A stretch of DNA of 64,000 nt from Magnolia sinica (Eukaryota > Streptophyta > Magnoliopsida > Magnoliales > Magnoliaceae), in assembly GCF_029962835.1 (NCBI RefSeq), contig NC_080577.1, positions 3,410,001-3,474,000 on the forward strand, given 5' to 3'. Below are positions 45,985 to 57,708 of this stretch, one piece after another. The position numbers and the translations under genes were made by a program. Numbering within the stretch: position 1 is the stretch's first letter; each line of letters starts with the position of its first letter. Below the pieces are notes generated by a model, which saw nothing but the letters and a program-made list of their open reading frames with translations, was not told where the DNA came from and searched no databases.

Positions 45985-46386
45985 ATGGGGAACTGCTTCG
46001 CTGCTTGCCTCAATGGAGCAACCACAGATGAAAGGAAGAACCCATCATCTGGCATCCACATGATCGGGTCCAAAAACGTTCGGGCGTCTTTAACTAAAGA
46101 TCAGCCCACCAATCCTAGCTTCCTTCACTGGCAAAAGGACGGTGGAGATGGTGTGAAGAGAAGCTGTAGCAACCCAACGGAGATGGGAGTCCTTAGAGTC
46201 AAGATCATGCTAACGAAGGAAGAGGCCGCAAGATTACTGTCCAAGTGCCAAGGGGAAGAAGGGACACTGGAGGACGTTGTAAGAGAAATCGAACGGCTGG
46301 GGCGCGACGATCTTAGTACCGTCGTTAGTGGGCCTTGTGGTGATTCATGGAGGCCAGTGCTTGAGAGTATTCCCGAGCATCCTTAG
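45985..46386 (+). CDS. MGNC-type small plant protein (DUF4228/PADRE-like), intact
   Basis: Single exon, 133 residues. The N-terminus MGNCFAAC gives Gly2 for N-myristoylation and Cys4 (and Cys8) for palmitoylation, so plasma-membrane attachment is expected. After a variable hydrophilic part comes the conserved block VLRVKIMLTKEEAARLLSKC, a helical part (LEDVVREIERL) and the C-terminal WRPVLESIPE. These are features I associate with plant DUF4228/PADRE-like proteins, often stress-responsive; the biochemical role is unknown. The start is the first in-frame ATG, behind a TATA-like box and a CT tract. A Mutator-like MITE and a 31-bp tandem repeat sit in the promoter. Related to the minus-strand gene at 58,785-59,093. 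Confidence 0.85.
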   Translation: MGNCFAACLNGATTDERKNPSSGIHMIGSKNVRASLTKDQPTNPSFLHWQKDGGDGVKRSCSNPTEMGVLRVKIMLTKEEAARLLSKCQGEEGTLEDVVREIERLGRDDLSTVVSGPCGDSWRPVLESIPEHP

Positions 46387-46469
46387 ATGCTATACGTGTA
46401 TTTACGAATCACGCGCACCTATTATTTATACTGACCGGAATACTCTACAGCACTTGTTTTATGCAGCTG

Positions 46470-46870
46470 CGTAAAACACCCAAGCTCTGTGGGACCCACC
46501 ATGTTGTATATGTGAATCAACTCCGTCCATCAGGTGAAAAACCTTATTTTAACCGTACAAAGATTAGATCAGCATAACTGAAAACTCCGATGGGCTACAC
46601 CAATGGAACAAGTTAAAATCTCTCCTAAAACCTCTATGCTCAAGCGCTGTCAGCCGCTTGAGTGTTTTTTATAGGATTGGTTTCTGTATCTTCACCGCAT
46701 CATGATCTGATGAAAGATACACAACATGGTGGCATCCTATCCCCATTTTTTCCATAATGTGGTCCATGTGAGATGAGGATATGGATGATTCTTTGGATTA
46801 GGACCTATACTCGTAGATAGAACCTGATGGACGGACTGGATCTAACAGAAAACTGTTGGGCTCCACCGAT
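46470..46870. repeat. GTGGGGCCCAC-type MITE 3' of the MGNC gene
   Basis: Left part agctctgtgggacccaccat, then ccgtccatcaggtgaaaa, gatcagcataactgaaaact, and right part gatggacggactggatct, gggctccaccgatc. Collinear with 50,600-50,960, so the two form a subfamily. Confidence 0.6.
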
Positions 46871-47129
46871 CTTCGGTTTTTTAGTGCTCAAGAAGATTCC
46901 GGTCCCTTTTATATGTATGTCCATGTCGTCGTGCATTTCCTTTTACGCATGCATAGTTTTCGTACGTATGTCTATGTCTTGTACACTCATGCCTATGTAC
47001 GTGTGCAAGCATACAATTCATATTTCTTATACATTTATATATCTTCTTGTCATCGTTACTGATGCTCTGGTAGCATGTGATGAATAATACGCAGGCACTA
47101 ATTAATTGCCAACCTGGCACATATGTAAC

Positions 47130-47275
47130 TAAAATTTTTATTTTAATTTTTTAATTTTTTTACACATGCCTCACCCACCCCACGTACTCGTGCCGCAGTT
47201 GGATTTCACCACCTATGGATACTGAAACCCTTACGAGGTGTTCAAACTTCTGAGAGTCTATCACCGGCCCGAGCA
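47130..47275 (-). repeat. SINE-like repeat with B box and GT-rich tail (copy 2)
   Basis: On the minus strand: gaacacctcgtaagggtttc, a B-box-like gggtttcagtatcc, ataggtggtgaaatcc, a G/T-rich stretch and an A/T tail. Related to 970-1115. Confidence 0.5.
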
Positions 47276-48500
47276 TGAGTAAGGATCCAGTAACTCAAAT
47301 TGACCATTAAGACAGTGATCGCCACTTTAAATTCTTATAAAATTCATAAAAATGTTGAAATGATACCTTATCTGGGCCGATTAGTTGATATCTAATGGAC
47401 AGTCAACATAAAGAATACTCAACGGTTCTTCTTTAACAAACCAATATTCATAAATCAAATATTGCAGTCATTCAATTACATATTTACACCATGTTATTTG
47501 TATGACATCCATTCCGTACATCTGGTGATATTCTCAATTTTACTGGTTATCCCATAAGTCAGCTCTATAAAAAAGTCTGGTGGGCCATGCAAGGGGAAGC
47601 AAAGTAAAATAGATAAAAATTTCGGTCAAAGAAATAGAAATATCAAAAGTTTGGTTCATCCATCCAGACCGTTGAACTGATGGGATCCACTGAGGATGGG
47701 GGCTAGTGCTGACAATGTAGGGAAAAAACGAGGTTCTGAATCCAATGGATGAAATTCTCAAGGATCAGATTGAGTTGTGGCCGCCCACAAGGTAGCCCAC
47801 TAGATCAAATGTTCAGTCATCCAAGATGTACAACACGTCTAACGTGGAGATGCCGGATTTGGGCCAAACAACAATTCCTACCTAGCTAGTAGCTTGGAGA
47901 ACCTCATTGATGGACCACAACCATTTTCTTCATGAAGATGATGGATCCGGACCACTAATATCCATCTCTATGGAGCCCATCTTGATTTTTGCATGACATC
48001 CATTCCGTCTATCAAGTGCACGAGCTGATTTTCACCATGGAACCCAAAAATCAGCCTGATCAGATACTCAGGTGAGACACATATTAGTGAACATCACAAC
48101 TGAAGCCTTTAAATTCAATTAAAATGGATTAAACTTTTCCTTTGTCCCTTCATCCTGGCGGTCCACATCTGATGAATGGACTAGATAGCATACATACAAT
48201 CCAGTAGGCCCACAAAATGTCTAGGAGATTTTATTAGTTGGGCATCTCCTCCTAATCCTTCTCCTAGGTGTGGCCCACCTGAATTTCGCATCAAGCTGAT
48301 TTTTGGCTGCATGGACTAACATCAATGGTCGTGATGGCTCTGATGCACACATCATGGTGGACCCATGAAGGTCGCACACCTGTTATGTTGATACGGTGTG
48401 ATTATTTTCCCATCGTGGGCCCCACAGAGGCCTACACTATCGTAACTTACGATAGCCGCGCACGGCACAGGGCTGGCCATGGGCATGCCTTGTTGCTGTC
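47276..48500. repeat. Series of partial GTGGGGCCCAC-type MITEs
   Basis: Holds gggccatgcaaggggaagc, gtggcccacctgaatttcg, catcatggtggacccatg and gtgggccccacagaggcc. At least two elements overlap or are truncated; individual limits could not be set. Confidence 0.45.
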
Positions 48501-48527
48501 GTCATCTTCCCTGTTCTCATCTACATT

Positions 48528-48690
48528 GTAGTAGTAGCAGTTGTTGTTGTAGTTGTAGTTGATGTTGCTATAGCAGCTATTACTGTTGCTGCTGTCATAC
48601 TCGTAGTTGTGGTGGTGTGGTGGTTGTGATTGTTGTTATTGTTGCTGTTGTTATTGCTACTGCTGTTATTGTAACTGTAATAGTCGTGGT
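48528..48690. repeat. Degenerate trinucleotide tract (GTT/GCT/GTA)
   Basis: Runs of imperfect gttgttgtagttg-type triplets. It replaces the 3' half of the MGNC pseudogene and probably grew out of its CAG/CAA glutamine tract. Confidence 0.8.
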
Positions 48691-48804
48691 TGTGGTTGAT
48701 ATTTGTCGGTGCGGCTGCTGTTGTGGCCTTTGATACAGTTGCAGCCGCTGCTGTTTTTCTCCTTCGTTTTGGTTATCTGTGGAAAACCTCAAGCAGTTTC
48801 TCTT
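48595..48804 (-). pseudogene. MGNC-family pseudogene (start codon lost)
   Basis: On the minus strand, 48,804 onward reads K-R-N-C-L-R-F-S, aligned with M-G-N-C-L-E-S-W of the gene at 59,093. The ATG has become AAG and the glycine codon AGA, while asparagine, cysteine and leucine remain. A glutamine-rich part follows (QQRLQLYQRPQQQP), parallel to the Gln tract of the functional copy. Then the frame runs into a degenerate trinucleotide tract giving Thr/Ile repeats (48,528-48,690), and the conserved VKILVSKEEL and WKP...SI blocks are missing. The upstream side (48,900-49,570) is homologous to that of the functional copy. Confidence 0.72.
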
Positions 48805-48899
48805 CTTCTCTTTTTTCTGAGATCCAGAAAACCAATCTTCAGCTGAGAACGGAGGTACCGAACAACCGTTCTGGAATTTGATTGAAGGATGTACAAAAC

Positions 48900-49570
48900 A
48901 ACTTCAAGCAATGAGTGGTTTTTCTTGTTTTGAAAAATACTCAAATTGGGGGGCCTTGGTTTTATAATCTAGACCGTTCGTCCGTTTTTTGGCTGTATGG
49001 ATGGACCAAGCCCCCAAAATCGCCTTAATAAGACAATCAAGATTTTTCTATTCATTGCTTATAATGGACGGTTAACAAGAAAAATATAGCAATGTTCCAA
49101 TCAAATGAAAAAGAAATTCCAAAAGTTAACGGTTACGATCTCCCCATCTGGCTGATATTTCACCACCATGAGACACGGCAAAGGAAGGAGCCCTACTTGT
49201 CAGAACAAACCTAAGGATATTGTCCCAAGCCTCATGGTCCACTTACAAGTAATTCAAATTTAACCGTCAAAATTCTGGGCCCCAAGATTATCTGGACCAT
49301 TTATCAAAAAACAACATTCATTAATCAAAGGTCAAGATCATTTTATCAATCTGACTTGTGGAAGATGAACTATCTATAGTGCGTCCTTGGACCGTCTAAA
49401 TCAAGTGTACAATTTCTACGTGTTCTTGCATCAACAATCACATTCATATGCAAAAGATAGAATTTCTCTTTTTCTTAATTTTTCTTGATATTAGTAGATC
49501 GGTGATGGAGGAATATGATCAGGTCCTTCTCGTTTTACCTTTTGAAAACGACTAGTACCTAACATTTCTT
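48900..49570 (-). promoter_or_regulatory. Duplicated upstream region of the MGNC pseudogene
   Basis: Shares ordered blocks with 59,135-59,800: agcaatgagtggtttttctt; a ttttataatcta / tctgtaatcta block; ccaatcaaatgaaaa; cctaaggat-type region; gatcaggtccttct / gattaggtccttat; ttttgaaaacg / ttttgaaaagaacg. So the duplication that made the pseudogene included about 0.7-0.8 kb of 5' sequence. Confidence 0.7.
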
Positions 49571-49679
49571 AGGTGTACGGTGAGAGCGGGGTAACTTTCT
49601 CTAACAGACCGCCGCGTGGGAATGACTTGCGCTCAATTTCAAATTGTAGTTCTTCACATTTAAAAATGGTGGTGAAACT

Positions 49680-49930
49680 TCAAACGTGCACTCGGTATAA
49701 TTTTACGGAACTCCAGACCGTTCAAATACCTGCAACAACTGTTAATGGATCACACCGATATTGGACTGAGAAAATATCAATCATCTGACTTTTGCCTATT
49801 GAATTTGGGCTGCTCACTATTTTATTTTTAGCCAACCATTTGGGAGACAAAATGGATGGTTAAGATTAATTGATCAGATCGTCTTTGGACATGTGAACTA
49901 TTCATAATAGGACCGTGATTTGGATGGTCT
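49680..49930. repeat. R1-family repeat
   Basis: Contains gggctgctcactattttatt, agccaaccatttggga and ggatggttaagattaattga, like 37,950-38,060 (cagctcactattttac, gttggatggttaggattgct). Confidence 0.45.
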
Positions 49931-50460
49931 GGATAGTTCTACATGGGCCACATGTGAGAGGATTAATTGATCAGATTGTCTTTCTATATATGATCTGTTA
50001 ATAATATGATAGGACCATGATTTCGGTGGTCTGGAAGCGCTGAGATATAAGTTGCACAGTAGATAACCTCCATGAGTATAATCTCCCTTCCACAAGCTTC
50101 CTTTCTTTCTTTCTCTCTTTCCCTCACACCTTTGATAGCCCTCTTATGTTTTTCATATATGCAGAAAAACCCTAAGAACCCCTATTTATAGTTTTAGGAA
50201 ATTCCTTTCCGCATCCCAGTTGCGAAATGACTCAAGTCAGGACTTGACTCCACGACTGGTCATACACCAGCCCTCGACCAATCATGTAAGGCTGACGACC
50301 GATTGAGCACGGGGAAAAAACCTCATCACTGGATAGTTCTACGTGGGCCACATGTGAGAGGATTAATTTATCAGATTGTCTTTCTATATATGATCTGTTC
50401 ATAATATGATAGGACCATGATTTCGGTGGTCTGGATAGTTCTACATGGGCCACATGCGAG
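49860..50460. repeat. Direct repeats (~100 bp) split by an LTR-like segment
   Basis: The unit (gttctacatgggccacatgt, gaggattaattgatcaga, ttgtctttctatatatgat, gaccatgatttcggtggtc) occurs at about 49,935-50,033 and 50,333-50,432, with partial copies before and after. Between them, 50,036-50,331 holds on the minus strand a TATA box and start-like region (ctataaataggggttcttag), resembling a retrotransposon LTR fragment. Confidence 0.7.
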
Positions 50461-50599
50461 ACAGGACGAGTAACTACCATTTTTTAACGGTGTTAAACTA
50501 ACATGGGCCTCTAGCAGCTTCTCCAAAAAGTCACAGCCCGCCTGGCGCTCCGTCGGTGAAAGTGACACGCCTGGAATCCTCTCGTTTTTTGTAGCGGCG

Positions 50600-50960
50600 A
50601 GTAAAATTACCCCAGCTCTGTGGGATGCAATATGTAGCATATGTAAATCTAAACCGTCAATCAGGTGAGTAGCTTATTTAAACCGTACATACATAATATC
50701 AGCCTGATCTAAACTCCAATGGAAACAACTAAAAATTGCTCCTAAAACGGGCGTGGCTTTGGTGGATCCTTGACTGTGGGGCCCACCTTGATGTACGTGC
50801 CTTACAACCGCGCCATCCATCCGTTTTGACTGTGGGGCCCACCTTGCTGATTTTTTTTCTTCACTTAATCCTGATGAGTTACACCTGATTAACGGATTTG
50901 ATGAACGATGCATAAAATAATGGCATCCCATCCCCACATTTCCTGTGTTGGAGCTTGCAT
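50600..50960. repeat. GTGGGGCCCAC-type MITE (subfamily of 46,470)
   Basis: agctctgtgggatgcaatat, ccgtcaatcaggtgagta, aatatcagcctgatctaaac and twice tgtggggcccaccttg. Collinear with 46,470-46,870; an internal duplication of the cggttttgactgtggggcc-type block is visible at 50,770-50,850. Confidence 0.6.
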
Positions 50961-50991
50961 GAGCTGTGGAGTAGGTTGATTTTTGCCCAAC

Positions 50992-51840
50992 GGTAGAGCT
51001 GTCAATGGCCGGGCTAGCCCTCCTTGGGCCAGGCTTGGGCTGGAGTATCAGGCCTATGCTAGGTTCCAGCTTAAAACTCAAGTCTCTTTCTTTAGTGGGT
51101 CGGTCTTGAGATTGGAACTCAAGCTTGTTTCTCTATTGGGTTGGGCTCGAGCTTGAAACTCGCACTTCAGCTTAGCCATCCAAAAGCCTTATTTATATTT
51201 TAAAAACTTTAAAATTTTCCTTCGTCTCAAAATTTTTTACTTTTTTCTCTTTTAAAATCATCTTTAATGTTTCTCTCTTTCCATTGTTGACTCTCTCATC
51301 CTTTCTCCCTAGTAATCGAAAAGTACTCAACATTTCTCTCCATCTCTCCACGCACGCACCACCCTCCATCCATATGTGTGCCAGCTCAATTAGTCACATG
51401 GTATCTCATGCTCTTTACTCTTCAATCCGTGTGCTCTTCTCTACCTTTCCTTTTGCTGTTAGGGTTTTTTACAAGGAAGATGTGAAGAAGAGGAAGAAAA
51501 GGCTATAATGGGTTCCTTCTGTTAGGGTTTCTTGGGAGGAAGATAGGGAAGAAGAAGAAGAAGAAGGTTTGAAGGAACAGGAAACGGCGTTTCCTGCAGT
51601 TATGTAAATAATATACAAAAAGCTCATCTACTGGGCTTGGGCTCGGGCCAATCCCTATAATAATAAAGTAGGCGGGCTCGGACTGGACTAGCCCTATAGT
51701 AATAAAGAAGGCCGGGCTCGGACTGGACTATTTTGATCAATCACGGACCTGGGCTGAATTTAGGCGTACATTGAAAATTGCAACAGAGCTTGGCCCGACT
51801 CTACCTGATGGCCTAGTCTCAAGAATAGAAACCGAGGGAG
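50992..51840. repeat. hAT-like element with GGGCTTGGGCTCGG arms
   Basis: Starts tagagctgtcaatggccggg, a typical hAT MITE terminus. The interior has repeated ttgggctcgagcttg and, near 51,655-51,735, a twofold ~40-bp repeat (ggcgggctcggactggacta). The right terminus was not found. The open frame inside (51,284-51,508) is low complexity and is not taken as a gene. Confidence 0.5.
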
Positions 51841-51919
51841 TGAATTTTACATATTTAACATGGTCTGCATGCATGACTGCGCATCCTTACTGTTGAGTTA
51901 TTTGTACTCTGTCTTTGTT

Positions 51920-52160
51920 TGACGCTTGATATGCAGGCACTTGTAAACTATACACGTGGCATACATTAACTCATATTAAACTAACTAAATTGTGGAACTC
52001 ACAGTCGCTAAGTAATGGTCCCAAAATAAGATTTGTTGAACAATCTTAGTCTCTAATTTGTAGACACTTGTATATTGAAATAATATTTTTTATTTTTAAC
52101 CGTCTAATAAATTACCCCACTATAAGAAATAAGACCTTTATTTCTCATTGTTAATTTGAT
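51920..52160. repeat. R1-family repeat
   Basis: gatatgcaggcacttgtaaa, ctatacacgtggcatacatt, tgtggaactcacagtcgc and taaccgtctaataaattacc. Compare 62,495-62,720 with cacacagacactaagg, cgtacacgtggcatcaacca. Confidence 0.5.
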
Positions 52161-52429
52161 TGATGATACATTGTTAAAAACTTAGATTTGAGAACCCTTT
52201 GGACTCAGATGGGCAAAAAGGGGCCCATTTTATACATGAGTAGAGCAACGACATACATTGGCCTAGAGATGTATCTACAGAGTTCCGCATGATTCAGCTG
52301 AATTTGCATTACCATATATATAAATGATGCAGATAGATAGAGGGTTAAAAGTAAAATGGTCACTGGTCCACGACTCCTTAAAAAACAATTAGATGTCTAT
52401 GCAAGTTTTGGTCAATGCTCCTCCACAGT

Positions 52430-52930
52430 GAACCTATAGTCTAGATTATACCATAATGCATGTCACATCCAGACGGATGTGATTCCATTACTATAAAAAC
52501 AATGGTGAGGATTTATCACAAGGGTCCATTGTTTCTAAGGTCATCCAGTCCACAAAATTTTCAGATGCCCACCATCTGAAACGTGGCCCACAATTTGGAC
52601 GGTCTAGATGATGAGTGTACATATATCCAATATGACCAATAAATGAGTCACTAACATTCATAAGGCCCCTGGCAATTTGGATGAGAGATATATGAAGACA
52701 GGATTCATTGTCAATGTTCTGGCAAACAATCTGGGCCTTTCATCAAGTGGGTCCCACATTGTCATGTTCTCGATGAAAATAAGCCAGACCCTTGAATAGG
52801 TAAGCCATACCGTATCCGTGTTCATATATATATTGATGGTCCCTATGATCAGTGACCGGTCTAAATATTGCAGCAGGCTATGTTCCCGGTGGGACCCACT
52901 TAATGCGTGACCCAATATTTCATTGAATAC
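52430..52930. repeat. Partial MITE sequences
   Basis: Words such as ggtgggacccacttaatg, aagtgggtcccacattgtca and ccatccgtatc in mixed orientation. No full element. Confidence 0.35.
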
Positions 52931-53039
52931 CTCTCATAAAAAAATTTAAATAAATAAAATAAAATAAACTATTAGGAATGAAAGACAGCACGGATCACTT
53001 ACACGAGTTACCTCCAACTCGGATGGCCCCACATGGTAT

Positions 53040-53620
53040 AGCTGACCAGTTGTCAAGGGTCCTGCATTCTTTCACAACCCCTGCTACTCGTTGCTACAAG
53101 GCACGGCTCAAACTCCAAATCTTTCAGCCATCATATCTCGCGTATGTACACTGTACGGCGAACCAACTTTGGCTGACCCAGGAAAACGATGGTTGAACTG
53201 CCCCATCCTCTAATTCGTGGATACTCTTTTATTTAACTATAACCATTGGATTTTTTATTTTTTTACTTTTTTTTACTTATCATGTAAATGTCAACTAATC
53301 TGATAATCAGATAATCAAATAAGCATAATTTTCTTTCTTAGGTGGGATCATTTTATCACAACCCTTTTTAATTACTCCGTTACTCAAAACTCCTATTCTT
53401 TAAGATGCCAGCATAGCTTCCATATGCACATGGAGCAGGATAACTTTCGTAACGCAATCAAAAGGTTAGTTGAACAGCCCTAAACTCTTATTTGTTGATG
53501 TTTGTTTGTTGAAAAAGAACAGTTGGATACTTTTTTTATTTCTAACCGTCTCATAAATGACCACCAACCCAACAGTCAGGTTCAAATAAGCATAATTCCT
53601 TTCTTTCCTATGCATTGAAG
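53040..53620. repeat. Two R1-like repeats in tandem
   Basis: 53,200-53,345 and 53,480-53,605 share aaccattggatt / aaccgtctcataaatg, aactaatctgataatcag / caacccaacagtcagg and caaataagcataattttcttt. Diverged direct copies. Confidence 0.45.
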
Positions 53621-53639
53621 TGATGCCCATAATGTGGAC

Positions 53640-56470
53640 ATTTAAATTTAAATTGTGTATATGTCATGTATGTAATATTTTAATAATTTTTAAATGCATG
53701 TATATCATCAACAACAATATGTTAGAATATTAAAGTGTTAGACTTTGCGTGGCCCATCACAACATAATTGATAGGTGTACATATTTATTCATAGCTTATA
53801 TTTAGACTTTTTGATGTTTTAGTTTATATACATTGATGTCATTGTTTCATAATACTATATACATGTAAATTTTAGATTGGTCATCCATAAAGGATAGATA
53901 ACATTTAGTAGATTAAAAACTTATTTTGCTTCTCACACGATATAAACCATTGTGCTGGTATACACAACAAAAGTGATGCACATGATTAAGATGCATGTAT
54001 ATATAAGATGTATGTTTGTTTTAATTTATAAAAATTGGCATGATCAGTTCTTAAATTGTGTAAACCTATATATGTATTAATGTAGCAGGGATGGATCATT
54101 GTTGATTAGATGAATACCATGTGATAACCATGTAAATGACTAACACTTGATTATTCAAAATATATGAATTGAGCCACATGTACAGGAGTAATTGCCCTAT
54201 GATTGAGAGATTTATTTTAGCCTAGTTGTTGTGTGAGCATGCTAGTGTCACTGATGACTTGTATACCTATTAATATTCTATACCACTTAACAAAGTCTCA
54301 CTAAGGTTACTGTATTTGGTTATGCTTTCTCAAGGCCATGTACACAAATTCAGCTAAGTCCAAAGCACGTTGAAAAAGCATTGAATCACGGAGATGGGAT
54401 GAAAGGAAGATCGTAAATGATTATCCGGTGGTGATGGTGCATATGAGACTTATCTCGAACATTGAATCAATTGGAGATCATATTTTAATGTGAAATGTTT
54501 TTTAACATACATATAAGACTTATATCAGTCATAGCATCGAATGGAGATTGAATAGTATTATGAAATATTTATATTGATTATATAAATATTTTTAATAGAC
54601 AATGATAAATTCAATGGGTAAAGAAGAAATCCATTCGATCTCAAAAGTCAATAAGTGTGTATCACAATTTGAACATGGAAATATGTGTCATGCATGGATT
54701 GAATCAAATATGTCAAATTAATTGCGATCAGATCAATGGTCTAAAACATATGATTAGATATTGGGACACATTATTTCTAGTCGAATTGTTTATTTGGTGC
54801 GAAGTCATTCCCCAAGGGAGAATTGTATTATTAAAGGTCTCACCCAATCTATTTGTTTGAAGGATATAGATTGGATTTTCTTTTATTGTGAGAGTGAGTG
54901 GTAGTTCAATCTGCTTCATTATTACCACCACATAAGAGATGTTGAGTTAGTATCTTAATTCTATATATGCAGGTATAGGACTTTGGTTTGAAACACTTTT
55001 TTTAGAGAAATATCTTCTCTTAAATAACTTAGTTCATGAAATTTAAAAATCTCACTGTCTATAATATCATCTTTCCTCACAATTAAAAATCGATTATTTT
55101 GGCAGGATTTCTTTTGTCGCCCTGCGTATTTTTGTAAAGTTAAAAAATATAATCATGGTTACCAAGTTAAACATAATTCTATTCGAAAAAATTTGGAATT
55201 GGCATATTCTTAAATGTTTCTACTGACATAAAATTCTATTTTTCCCCATTTTTAAGATAACCGCACATATAATGGGTCAAAGGTTAACCTAGCCTGCATG
55301 CATACATCATTTCTAAGGAAACAATTGAAAACTAAAATTCTAGAGACATACACATAGATTGTAGCATACAACCAATTGTAGATGATTGGTCCTCTTATTT
55401 ATTGTGCCGTTGGACAGGCTGACCCGGGCCCAGCCTATTTAATTAATTGAGGCACATCCTTTTGCTGAAAGAACCTTTTCTTTTTTAAAGATGAAAAACA
55501 ATTATTAAGGACCACATGTGGCACTCTCTAGGACCTATCTGTAAATGTTATACCACACGGACCTGCTTTGTGCAAGGTCTGGTCCAAACCGATTCAGACC
55601 AAGGTTTAAAGTGTCGTCTGAAGCCAGTACGTAGCACTCCATATGAACCGGTTTCATCAATTGTATCAGCCCAATGCAAGCCCGAACAGGCCAATTTCAG
55701 TGGTGACGGATAAGTAATATACCCAAATCAATTTTCAAACCTTGCCAGCGTTAATGAGTTATAATCAAATTAATTAGAGTAGAGAAATGCTCCAGTACTC
55801 TCAGAACACCATCAGTTATAACACCCCTTGCTATGATTTGGACATTTAGGCAATCCAACCCATTGATCTAGACTGTTCATTAGGTTCAAGTCACATTTCA
55901 TGAATAATATGCAAACATCGGTTAATATGGATGGTCAAGATCAGTTACACAGTAATAGGCCCTGTCAACAATGTAATGCATCCATTTGATATGATCATCA
56001 TGGATTAATGCCTATGATTCCAGAACATTAGTTTTGTTAAGGCAATCCTAACCATCCCATCCATGTGACTTGGAAAAAGGATGGTTTGAATAGAATAAGA
56101 CCAAATCAATCAAGGGTGCATCGGCTTAATTCATTTTCATGGTGATTGCCATTTATCAACTAGAAGCACCATAACTTATGGTGCATCCAGAGGACTGGAG
56201 AAATATTTCTCATTTTGATATAAAATATAAAGAAACATATGCTCAAGTGTCTTCATCTGATTAGTTGAGTTGGTAGCTTATAACCTAAGCCAATTAAGAA
56301 TTGAAACGGATCACTTGCACATGCACATGACCATGCCTCTACCAACTCAATTAATGAGCCCAACACATCCAACACTTGAGATTACCTGCACACATGACCT
56401 TCTCTCTACCAACTCAACTAATGAGCTGGAGCATCCAACACTCATTTAAAAAGGAAAATGAAATTTTTAT
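53640..56470. other. AT-rich intergenic sequence, no feature recognised
   Basis: 2.8 kb without protein, RNA or well-bounded repeat that I can support. The open frames (for example 54,657-54,860 and 55,516-55,713) have no recognisable domain and normal intergenic composition. Confidence 0.45.
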
Positions 56471-56658
56471 AGACAAACGATCTGATACAGCGGCTGCATC
56501 ATGAGCTCTAATATAGTTTGTTCTTTTCTTTTCTTGCCCACCAAAGTGTCACGTGTAGAAGATACTGCTCCTACAAAAGTTGGGCCACACCATGATAATC
56601 ACCTTGTAAAAAACATCATGGTGCAGCTTACTTTTTTTGCACGGATAGGATGTATTCT

Positions 56659-57667
56659 GGACGCGGATTGGAACTTCCTGCAAATGGAAAGCTTTGTGGG
56701 GCCCACCGTGATATCTGTGAGAAATCCACCCTGTCCATCCATTTTGCCGGATCATGTAAGGAACCGTGCTAAAAAATGAGATAGATCCAAAACTCAAGTG
56801 GGCCATACGATAGGAAAAAGTGGGTCGGGCAATGACTATCGTTCAGACTTCCCTACGATCCACCATAATGTTTATATGTCATCCACACCGTTCATAAGAT
56901 CATTAGCTAGCCTGATATGAAAACACAAAAATATTAGCTAGCACGATACGAAACTTACGTGGCCTTGCTAATTTTTCAATGGTGAACGTTCGATCCTCCC
57001 TGTTTTTTGTTGGATAAAAGTAGAGCAGGGCAGAATCCGACCCGATCCGAACTGAACTGAAAGCTTAGATAGGTGCCGATCGAGTAGGACCACTCAGATC
57101 CGATCGTACATCAGATCAAGTTCGGATCGTGGTCAATTCGGACCGATCCAATTCAAAATCCGAACGAACCCTAACCCCTCTTTCTCTACCCGAAGGAGGG
57201 GCCATACTCACCCATCTCTCCTCCTTTCTCTCCCTCTTTATCTCTCAATTTCCCTCCTCTCCTTCCTTTTCTCCTCCTTTCTCTCCTTCTCTCTCTCGGT
57301 TTCCCACATCTCCTTCTTTCTCTCCTCATGATCTCTCTCCCTCTCTCTCCCTAGACTCAACTCGATCCGACTCGATGCGGTTTCCAAACCAAATTGGACT
57401 CAGTTCGGGTCAGGCCAACAAGGTTTGGATCGGAATCGAGTCAGCTCTTCTGGACTCGATCTCAAATCAGATCGAGTTCAAGTCAGGCTCTTGAAAAATT
57501 GGATCGAGTCAAGTTGGACCCAATCCGGTTCGACTCGACTCCATGCCCACCTCTAGCTAAAAGGGATGGAGGGGGTTGATTTCAATCGAACATCACGATG
57601 GGCCCCACCTAGCTTCCTGTTGCAAAAAGTTCCTGTGAAAGGCTTTTTTCACAGGCAATCCACGTCC
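56659..57667. mobile_element. Mutator-like MITE split by a nested hAT MITE
   Basis: Termini ggacgcggattg (left) and caatccacgtcc (right) are inverted repeats with one mismatch. Left arm tttgtggggcccaccgtgat, right arm catcacgatgggccccacct. Without the inserted 543 bp (the hAT element plus its duplication) it is about 466 bp, the usual size of the family. Flanks ggatgtattct and ggatgttct are similar and may be a decayed target duplication. Confidence 0.75.
57021..57555. mobile_element. hAT-type MITE (copy B), nested
   Basis: Termini tagagcagggca and tgcccacctcta. Flanks GATAAAAG (57,013-57,020) and GCTAAAAG (57,556-57,563) match at 7 of 8 positions. Closely related to copy A at 12,586-13,126 over the whole length, including the CT-rich core. 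535 bp. Confidence 0.92.
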
Positions 57668-57708
57668 GGATGTTCTACACATGGGAGACATCCGAAGGAA
57701 AATAGTGA

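Noticed and set aside
51284-51508. 74-residue plus-strand ORF
   Set aside because: Lies inside a hAT-like repeat, no domain and low-complexity end.
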